NCBI RefSeq assembly: GCF_016086655.4
Contig: NC_052140.2
Span: forward strand, 16,368,001 to 16,432,000
Length of the DNA: 64,000 bases
Source of the DNA: Lepeophtheirus salmonis
Lineage: Eukaryota > Arthropoda > Copepoda > Siphonostomatoida > Caligidae
Direction of reading: 5' to 3'
In this document: piece by piece, positions 56,070 through 64,000 of the stretch
How positions within the stretch are numbered: the stretch's first letter is position 1
Layout of the letters: the number at the start of each line of letters is the position of its first letter
Notes under the pieces: model-generated
Databases searched by the model: none
Seen by the model: the letters and a program-made list of their open reading frames with translations, nothing else
What the model was told of the DNA's origin: nothing
Program-made: the position numbers and the translations under genes

Positions 56070-56310
56070 CGGTGACAAGTAATGACGTCAAGAGAAGTCC
56101 GATAGATCACTAATACCTACATCAGTACGTTAAATTAAAAATTATGTTGATAGGTTGTTAAAAGATTGAATGTTTGGTAATATTGTTACTATTTGGGGGT
56201 AGATGTCTCGGCGAATGAAATGCTAGGAGATAAAAGGATGCAGTTGTAAAGTGATGGGGGTAGTTGTCCAGGGGAGCCCTAGAACCGTTTATTTTAACAG
56301 TATTATTACT
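56070..56310 (-). repeat. VNTR-bearing element, inverted single-unit copy
   Basis: The reverse complement starts TAAAATAAACGGTTCTAGGG, then CTCCCCTGGACAACTACCCC. It ends with the shared 3' block (AATTTTTAATTTAACGTACT, TATTAGTGATCTATCGGACT, TGACGTCATTAC). Confidence 0.65.
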
Positions 56311-56670
56311 TTATCTGGGATCTGGAAAACCTCCAATCTACTATAGAAATTCGAAACTAAGCCCTTCAATACTACAGCAAAATAAAATGTGTTTTTTTTT
56401 TAGTGTGCATTATTAGATTAGTGAGACAATGCTGTTTTAATTTTACCACCATGCCGGTCCATAGGGAAGTTGGAACAATTTAGTTAAAACTACACCGCTC
56501 ACGGATTTCCAGACTGAACTGCGTATCTCTAATACCTATATATTATGTATAAGCAAAATCTGAAAGTATTAAATATATAATAATATAATATTTGTAAAAT
56601 AAAACGGGAACATTTGCTATCAATTCATTCAGAAATTATCCCCCTTTAAATACATATGTGTTTGTATTTA

Positions 56671-56712
56671 AATATGAAATAATAATAACAATTATTATTA
56701 TTATTTCATATT
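56671..56712. repeat. AT-rich inverted repeat
   Basis: AATATGAAATAATAATAA at 56671-56688 and its exact reverse complement at 56695-56712 form an 18-bp stem with a six-base loop. Confidence 0.85.
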
Positions 56713-57394
56713 CTCTTTAATTAAAACTCAAATATTTTTTTTAACAAATTACATTTGCATTTATTTGCAAAATTGTATATAATAAGTATTAACTACCACG
56801 ACAATGACGTCAGATTGGATGAAGTTCATCTCATCATAACATATTTGGTAACATCTGTTGAACTTATCGCTGTTATTATATATATTTTAGTAGGTTAGGT
56901 CGGTTTGTTTTTTTATTTTTTGGAATTTTGAGCACCGCTTAAAGATAGGACACATCCACATTTTCTCGGATCTGGGTCTGAAATTAGGCAAATGCTTGTT
57001 TTGATAGTTGGGAACATCTTCCAACTATGGAAAAGTTATTGAATAACAGTTGGTAATTGTTCACAGCTTATTCATAACTAACCAATCAATGTTAAGAACA
57101 CTTATGAGAGGAAAAGAAGAAGAAACTACGACAGCTGATAACAAAATACAGTGTATATATTTGTATTTGTGATAGGATATGCCGTTTGGAATAACCACAG
57201 GACGTATCCCTTTAGGTAGATGTCGGTCCAAGCACTAATCAAGATAAATAGAATTTCACTAGTTGCATTTTGCTTTGTGTGTTTTTTTAAACTAGGATAA
57301 AGTATTAAAAAATACGTACAGATGAGTTGTTTTTAATCAAAAAACTACCTTTAATCATTAGAAAAAGAAAAACAATTGTCACGTGTACCTTGTC

Positions 57395-57615
57395 CTCTTT
57401 TTGGTCCATTATTATTTAGTCAGTCATCACAGGGTTAAGTTATCTCTCTGATGTATGTATTACTGTCCATCTTTAGTGTAAATTGTATTATTTCATTTTC
57501 TCCCCCAAAATCATATAACAGACAGCTGATATTAACAAAGTTAATTCAGTATTACAATATGTCTCGCTCTCGCCTTCTTCTTGCCCTCTGTCTTTCATTA
57601 CAAATTGCTCAACTC
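57395..57615 (+). repeat. second copy of the 12000-12310 dispersed repeat
   Basis: CCCAAAATCATATAACAGAC, TTCAGTATTACAATATGTC and TTCTTGCCCTCTGTCTTTC correspond block by block to 12200-12310, with weaker similarity further left. Confidence 0.5.
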
Positions 57616-57629
57616 CAGCAATAACATTT

Positions 57630-57800
57630 GGAATTTAAGATGCAGATAATCCCTAGGAGGTTTTTTATGATCCATAAATGTTCGGCTACCTGAAGTAAGT
57701 TATGGTCTTAGATCTTTGAGATAATACAAGTTTATGTATACCGTACTCGGGTACTTCAAATCTGGTTCAAGCCGTCCTATCCATAAAAAAAAGTACGAAC
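57630..57800 (+). repeat. orphan unit of the GATC-rich satellite
   Basis: GATGCAGATAATCCCTAGG, GATAATACAAGTTTATGTAT and ACCGTACTCGGGTACTTC match a unit of the 51240-52065 array, 5.6 kb away. Confidence 0.7.
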
Positions 57801-58089
57801 AATTTGGCAAATGATAAGAAAATAAATTAAACTAAATTTCTTTTTTTTGTGACAAATGTTTCATCACTGCAAAGTCTCTAGATATATTTTTAGAGAACTT
57901 CTTAATTGGGGCTATGACCTTTTTTTTATCGCCATCTTTATAGAAAAGAAAATTAATTAGTAATTTGATGTTGTTTATTTTTTTTATGAAATAAATATAT
58001 TAATGACTTGCTTTTACAAAAGACAATCTTTGATTCTCTTTATAGCCTTGTGGAGCTCTAGTTGGGAGTCGTTGCACTATGATGTCATC

Positions 58090-58130
58090 TATAAAAGGTC
58101 TCACACCAGCGTGGTAGTTTGAAACAAGGT
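58090..58130 (+). promoter_or_regulatory. weak candidate core promoter
   Basis: TATAAAAG at 58090-58097 follows a TGATGTCATC element and is followed about 30 bp later by CAAG and a GTAAAT donor-like site at 58129. A spliced first exon of only a dozen bases would result. No downstream exon was identified, so this may be chance. Confidence 0.15.
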
Positions 58131-58349
58131 AAATTTATATATTTTGTCAATAAAAATTCTTACAATAAAGGAGATTTGGTTACTTATCATATAATATACT
58201 TGTATTTCTAGGAATTTTGCATATTATAATCTTGAAACTTCAACAATTCTTGAAGAGCATCTGTAATTTAAAAATGTATCTTGTTTGTAGGAGTTGAAAT
58301 GTAATGATCCATTAAATTTTGGAATCATGACAATGACTACCGTGGGATT

Positions 58350-58530
58350 TTTTTATTGTATTTGCAAAAAATTAAGTTCCAACATTAATATTTTTTTATA
58401 AAAATGATTCAAATCTAAATTTTTTGGGAGAAAAATTTAAAAATCCATAGTTATTTACAGAAAATAATATACTTTGGAAAAAAATTAAAAAAATTTCTAA
58501 TAAATAACAAAATTCCTTTGGGGGACAAAA
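58350..58530 (+). repeat. interior fragment of the CAGGGGCGTC family
   Basis: TTTTTTGGGAGAAAAATTTA and ATCCATAGTTATTTACAGAA resemble the interior of 2232-2590 (TTTTTTGGAGAAAAATTTCA and GATATTCACAGAAAATTA). Ends are absent. Confidence 0.5.
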
Positions 58531-59399
58531 GTATTTTTAGTAGAAAATAATATCTTTCTAAAGCCATCTAGTGTACACCGATCGTACTTATACAATACCA
58601 GATACACATTAATATAGCCATTTGTTGGAAAAAGAATTGATTTCTTTATAGTACCCTCGTTATGTTTCATAGATCAGAAAAATGTCTCTTAAAAAAAAAA
58701 ATTATGAAAAATTTCAATATTATTTTTAGAGGGCTTATTGACTAATGAAATAATTTTTGACATCACAGGACATTGAAATGTTACCGTGGTTATCTTTTTA
58801 CCTCGTGGAAGCAAATTTTGTGACCTAATTATAATCAAAATTCGAAAAAAGTGTACAAACAAACCGCCCTAACATACAAGAAACATAGCTTCAAAACATA
58901 ATTACTATTATTGAGTCAACCCGTAGATATTAAATTGCACATTTACACGCTCGTTATCATGGTTTAAATATATACATATTTTTAATCAAACCGCCTTTTA
59001 GTGCGAAAAATTATTATTATTATGGCTTTTTGCTTTTTATTTTTTGGAAACAACGAATTTTCGTGCATTTTTCTCTCTTTTCAAACAGAGGTCGTAAATT
59101 GTCTTTAGTCTTCAACAGGTTGGTTAAATAAACAGTCAAAATACGCCCTTGCACACTCATAGGCAGACAAAATGTGAAGAAAAAAAAAAAAGTTTTGATT
59201 TTGCAAAAAGAAGCCTTCTGAAATAGTATGAAACCTCTCTAGTATGTAAACAAAGAATATTTATATTGTTTAAAATACCAATCAGTTTCTGTGAAATAAG
59301 AAATTAATATATTTTTCTATGCAATTGTATACAATATAACCTCCTTTTATGTTACAAAAAAGAAACTGAAAATTAAATTAGGATTAAAACATTAAGCCC

Positions 59400-59600
59400 T
59401 GACTACTGGACGAATGTTTAGAATGAGAGCCTCTTGGATGCCATGCCGTTTTATTAGATCAACTCCAAACTCCCTTGTGAGAAAGGAAGAAATAAACACA
59501 AATACCATTCAGGCAGAATGATTCCGATTTACTTTCCGTCTTTCATGAGCACATGCACTGGTTATTACTTAATACTTAGACGTTCTCTCTTCAACAATTA
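59400..59600 (+). repeat. dispersed repeat R2 copy
   Basis: GGATGCCATGCCGTTTTATT through TTTCATGAGCACATGCACTG and TTATTACTTAATACTTAGAC follows the R2 order. Confidence 0.55.
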
Positions 59601-59807
59601 AATTAAAATAATAAAAAGCTTTAAAAACAAATTAAAAAACCCTGTTCAGCTTGCAACTACATGACAAGCTTTCATATTTCAGGGAATATATATTTTTTAC
59701 TTCAAGTGAGTATGACTGATGACTTATTAGAGGAGTTATATGGATATATTTCCCTCATCTCATCTCTGCTCGCATTTAATGAAATGTCATCACAGCTAAG
59801 CTGTTCT

Positions 59808-60599
59808 TAGTGATGGGCAAGTTAACTTATCCTTATAACGAGTTAAGTTAAAGTTAATTATTGTTTTATTTTTTATAACAAGTTGAATTATAGTTAATTT
59901 CGATTCCTATGAAAATTAACTAGTTAAGTTTAAGTTAAATTAACTCACCAAACCTTGATTATGTTCAAATTAATTTCCGATATTAAAAAATAACTATTTA
60001 AGTTAGTCCATTGAGGGATTCATCAAGGCTTTTTAATAAAAAATATTTTGTTGGTCTCTCTGACTCTTTTTCCACTTCCAATTCAACGATCAAGAAAAAA
60101 TACAGATTCAAGTTACTTCTAAACTGGAAGTCAAAGACAGCAAAAATTTTAGATTTTTCAGCTTCTATCTAATTTTAAACTATATATAAAAATTTCGACG
60201 ATAATATCAAAATGACATTTTCTACGACACTGAGAAAATATCCTTTTTATAGATTGGATGTGGAATGACACAGTTTAAAAGTGTAATAAAACAGATAGTG
60301 GCAAGACAGTGTTGAATTAAATCATCGGAAAACTAATTGCTACTTAGAGATAGTTTTTTAGTATTTCAATAACAAAATAAATTTAACTTTAACTAATTAA
60401 CTTAATCAAGCTTAATTAAAATTAAGATATTACAGTATAAAAAATTGACAAGCTCAGTTAAAAGTTAATTTTAATCAATTGAAAAGTAAGTTGAAGTTAA
60501 AATAAATCTGTTTAAATAATTGAATAAGTTAAATTAAAAGTTCATTAACTTAACTTATTAACTTATCAAAGTTAAGTTACATTAAATTGTCCAACTCTA
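59808..60599. mobile_element. hAT-like MITE with AAGTTAA word-repeat interior, second copy
   Basis: Starts TAGTGATGGGCAAGTTAACT and ends ACATTAAATTGTCCAACTCTA. Flanks GCTGTTCT and TCTGCTTT agree at 5 of 8 positions. The interior shares the AAGTTAAGTTAA words and the unique central block (TTTCCACTTCCAATTCAACG) with 13473-14060. Confidence 0.7.
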
Positions 60600-60639
60600 T
60601 CTGCTTTCTTCTCAAATTATCAGGGTATCCATGTACACA

Positions 60640-60850
60640 ATCAGCGGATATAAATTAACAGACCCCACTTAACTATAATTACTCTCTAACAATAACATAA
60701 GCATAAATGCCTCCACTGTCGATCCTCAATTCTACACCTAGCACAACAAGGACTTACACGTTGTACTACGTAACAAATCCTCAGTATTACAGTTCGTCTT
60801 TCACGCAATAGTGACTACTTTATACTTATGTGCCCTCTCTTCAAGAATAA
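60640..60850 (+). repeat. dispersed repeat R2 copy
   Basis: GATCCTCAATTCTACACC, CAACAAGGACTTACACG and TTATACTTATGTGCCCTCTC follow the R2 order. A small inverted piece (TGATCTAATGAAATGTCATG) is at about 61108. Confidence 0.55.
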
Positions 60851-62454
60851 TGATATCAGCCTTGGAAAATAAAAGACACTGCTCAGGTCGCACTTGTCCA
60901 ATGTCATACTTTTTACAACTATATTTATTTATGAATTTAGGATCAATTATTTCTTTTTTTCCTTCCTTTTGTGATAGGCTGCTTAATGTATTTTAGTTCA
61001 TTTCTCCCCCTTTCCTCCATGAAAAAGAGAAAAAAGAGGACCAAAATTAACTGGTACTGTATAAAGTAAAAAAAAATTAAATCCCATCTCAAGCATAAGA
61101 CAACTGATCTAATGAAATGTCATGAGAGCAAAATTACTTTTCTCACACACATTCATTCAAATTGTCGGGATGACCACATTACTTATTGATTCCTTTTTTT
61201 ATAGCGCCTACTGGCAGAACATATTATTATCAACAGTTCTTGGTGATTTTGCCTTAGACCATTTGCCTCAAAGATATTTCGCTTTAGTATATAAATAATG
61301 AAGTTTATACGTCCTTATTGTTTATTATGGTTGAAATTTAACGCTCCAATTGAATACTTAAACCAACATATGCAATATATATTACTATAAAATGAAATTA
61401 ATGTTTGCTTTCTGTTAGAATAATGATGATGGATGGAATTATGTTCTTGCCTCATATTATGCTTGTTTGTCAATCCATGAATATTTTTTATTTATGAATA
61501 ATCCATCAAGTCTTATGATAATTACTAACGGAGAAGTGATTAACAATACTTTTATTCAAATCGTAACCGGGTTTTTTTATTTTTGTTTCCCTTATTATAC
61601 TAATTTTATTACCTATCTTGTTTCTAGTTATAATTAATGGCATACTAAGATTTTGTTGGTGTACGTATTGAAACTTTGGGGCAGTATTGATAATTTTTCT
61701 AACATAAAATAACAATTTAATGCGTTTTAAAGTAATACACATTGTATATTTTGAAATACAACGAACATCCATTTCACTTCATTTATTAACATAATAACCC
61801 TTTTCTGCCTGAATTATTTTATTTTTATGAAATAAATAAACAATTGGGATAGGAAAAATATCGCAGACAATTTTTTTGTTAATTTTTTCTGTTTCTAATT
61901 TTGATACAGCAGGAATTCAAATAAAATTCATAAGATTTTTAAATCATTTTCATGTGCCAAGTTTTGACACATAAGGAATGGTAAGGATATTTTTATAATA
62001 AGAATTAATTGTTGAAGTAGATTTATTTCCTCTAACCCCAATGTCATTAGACGAAAAAGATAATAGTTCAACCCATAAACATTTCTAACATAGACAACTA
62101 AGTACATTTAATGGCCGTTACAAGCGTATATTACGGTTTCGATTCTTCATCAAATGTGTATTTAACCATGGAATTTTAGACGCATGGAATAATCACGGAT
62201 TCAGCTTAGCTTGTTTTTCTTCATTTCCCTTCTTGAAATGATAGAGTAAAGTATGAGATTTACTCTTTCTTTCAACAAATCACTTTTTTTTTAATATTTC
62301 CCTCATGTAGGAATAAAAATCCTGCGTGATTATTACTGGTGTCTAAAAATCATCTTACTTAACTTAATCAAATCATCGTTGGGTACATTAAACAATTCTA
62401 TTAAAATTAATTGTATTTAATTTAAGGAACGGAATTTGATACATTCAGCAGTAC
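60851..62454. other. AT-rich spacer
   Basis: No gene recognised. A weak GCCTxAGxC/GCAAAG word series occurs near 61245-61285. Confidence 0.35.
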
Positions 62455-62545
62455 AGGGTTAATTTGAAATATCCTTTAGGCAAAAGGGTTCAAGGGAAAA
62501 CGTCCTGGGGCAAAATAGTTTAAAGTAAAATTATCTAGGTCCTTT
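62455..62545 (+). repeat. GGCAAAA word series
   Basis: TTTAGGCAAAAGGGTTCAAG, CCTGGGGCAAAATAGTTTAA and following variants form a short degenerate tandem related to 32110-32205. Confidence 0.45.
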
Positions 62546-62628
62546 CTATGTATGTTCAGAACGTACTAATGGGTGAGCAAGAAGTGTAGACAAATCTAAA
62601 GGGGACAAACAACTTCACACAATACATA

Positions 62629-63338
62629 CAGGGGTGGGCAGACGTATACGAACATATTTCTAGTTGTTTTTCTTTTAAATATATTTCGTGAATCTTGCTA
62701 AGGGCTGACTTCACCTGAAAGTACTGTCCATAGACAGCAACTTTTTTATATACTTAATCTGTTCAGTTTCATCATGAAGCATCTAGAGAACAAATGTAAA
62801 GGCTTTGTAAAATAGTTTGAGGAGGGTAAGAATGCTATGGGAATTATAAAAATTACAAAATATGCCACTTCATTGGTGTCTACAAGTGAGTGAAGGGGAG
62901 TCAGAGGGTTTTTTATTCCTCATGTGGCTCACAAAAATCCAAAAAGCAGACTGTCCACTTTCAAGTTGGGTCAAGAGGTCCATCAAATCAAATCATGGTA
63001 TCTCTATGGCTGTTCATGCTCGGAGGAGGTCTATTAATAGGAGGATGGTGGACAGGGGCAACAAAAACTACTTTGGTTTGAAGGGAAGACGTCGCCTTCC
63101 TAACACAAAGATGAAGGACATTAAATTGCAAAGAGGCAAGAAACTCCACCAACGAGTCCTGGTTCAATAAAAAAAGATCTAATAAGGGCATATTCAGCCG
63201 TGATGTCCCGTTGACAGTTCTTAATCAATGCCTAGGGGGATCATATGGAATAAGTTGTGATAAACTTTGTCTTAAATGCAATTGAATATTATTGAACCTT
63301 ACTTGAAAATATTGTCCAAATACTTCTGCATACCCCTG
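62629..63338 (+). mobile_element. Tc1 deletion derivative with both ends and TA duplication
   Basis: The left end CAGGGGTGGGCAGACGTAT and the right end ATACTTCTGCATACCCCTG are inverted repeats, flanked by TA at 62627-62628 and 63339-63340. The plus strand reads MKHLENKCKGFVK and FEEGKNAMGIIKITKYATSL, a first helix-turn-helix. Further on come HARRRSINRRMVDRG and RRRLPNTKMKDIKLQRGKKL, resembling the second DNA-binding part and the segment before the first catalytic aspartate. The DDE domain is deleted. The 710-bp element belongs to a different Tc1 lineage from the others here. Confidence 0.75.
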
Positions 63339-63340
63339 TA

Positions 63341-64000
63341 AAGATAGAAAATACTGTTGTTTTTTAGATTACACACCAGTGTGACAAAGAGATACTCTGT
63401 ATATAAAGATATTATTTAATTATGAATTCAACCTAATTAATTCCATACTCCTCCACACAAGGGAATTAATTTTATAGCCCGTGTTTACGATTATTTTTAT
63501 TCATTGTTTAAGACAAAAATAGAGAGAAAAAAAATAGTGACAAAAAAAATATAGAACTAAAAAAATTAAGGATTTTCATTGAAATTTCCAAATTCTTTTT
63601 ACAATTTTTGTAGCCATTAATACTTTATTAACTATAGTCTACAACTCCGGAATAAAAGATATACATATAATTACGATTTTTTTTTTCACAAATTCTATTC
63701 TCTCCCTATTTTTTATTATATATATATTTTTTTTTTTTGGTGATGGTTTTATACAAATTTTATTGCATTTTTTTTATTATTATTTCAATCTATTGTTTTT
63801 TTAGAGATTGTGTGTGTGCGTGTGAGGCTTTCTTTCCGTTAGCTCCTTATACACTTTGACGACAAAAGAAGTGAATTTATATTACAAAGGTATCGAAGTT
63901 TTTTTCATTGCCTTAGTCAATTCTGCAAAGGTCTTTAAAATGTTGGTTTTTCCGTAATAAATCCTGTTTCTATTACTCAATTTAGGCAAATTTTACTAAT
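63341..64000. other. AT-rich sequence with repeat fragment at the right edge
   Basis: Poly-T and TA runs at 63670-63790. Positions 63915-64000 (AGGTCTTTAAAATGTTGG onward) resemble 2630-2700 and 27864-27910, probably a piece of a Tc1 transposase on the minus strand. Confidence 0.4.

Noticed and set aside
58090..58130. TATA box plus donor as a firm promoter call
   Set aside because: Kept only as a very weak feature because no downstream exon or transcript start can be supported.
1..64000. CRISPR arrays, operons, prophage or plasmid functions
   Set aside because: The tandem repeats lack regular unique spacers, and the sequence is plainly a eukaryotic repeat-rich region.

Overview
The window is eukaryotic, visibly AT-rich, and has no intact host gene that I can recognise. 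Its content is a dense graveyard of DNA transposons. I find relics of Tc1/mariner transposases of at least five lineages, hAT elements with BED-type (ZBED-like) transposase remains, hAT-like non-autonomous elements, non-LTR retrotransposon (LINE) 3' ends, satellites and one retropseudogene. The dominance of Tc1/mariner copies carrying a SSSPDLNPLDF-type block fits what I know of caligid copepod genomes such as the salmon louse Lepeophtheirus salmonis. That assignment is inference from repeat style, not from a diagnostic host gene.

Layout. 0-4 kb: three or more Tc1/mariner fragments, a mariner broken by an inversion (1041-1594), a G-rich-ended MITE, and a candidate 60-nt exon at 3777. 4-10 kb: a GACTTGAGT-word tandem tract and a 1.2-kb TAGTGTTG element flanked by 40-bp direct repeats. 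10-17 kb: a mariner N-terminus, an AAGTTAA-rich hAT-like MITE with an 8-bp target duplication, a Tc1/mariner pseudogene, and a candidate 90-nt exon at 15206. 17-20 kb: alternating dispersed repeat and internally deleted Tc1 copies, then a LINE 3' end. 20-25 kb: three Tc1-type relics mixed with a dispersed repeat and one tRNA-like segment. 25-32 kb: LINE, Tc1 and two hAT relics, one with terminal repeats and an 8-bp target duplication. 33-43 kb: Tc1, mariner, GGACCG-word MITEs and LINE pieces nested in each other, and an 84-bp in-frame tandem array grown from a Tc1 catalytic domain. 44-47 kb: a candidate terminal exon and an RRM/glycine-rich RNA-binding-protein retropseudogene. 48-49 kb: a mariner-like pseudogene. 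51-56 kb: two satellite-type arrays, two MITEs and a VNTR-bearing element present three times. 57-64 kb: dispersed repeats, a second AAGTTAA MITE and a Tc1 deletion derivative with both ends.

How the parts relate. Nearly every transposase is dead (frameshifts, stops, internal deletions). Several elements keep recognisable termini and target duplications, so they were mobilised in trans. Seven copies share one internal deletion, showing that a deleted Tc1 derivative amplified after the deletion. Three short AG-to-GT or AG-to-stop open segments on the + strand could be exons of a host gene with very long introns; this is unproven. I found no CRISPR array, operon, plasmid or phage feature, and no multi-gene system. 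The most unusual things are structural: word-repeat MITEs, the in-frame transposase minisatellite, and the VNTR element.
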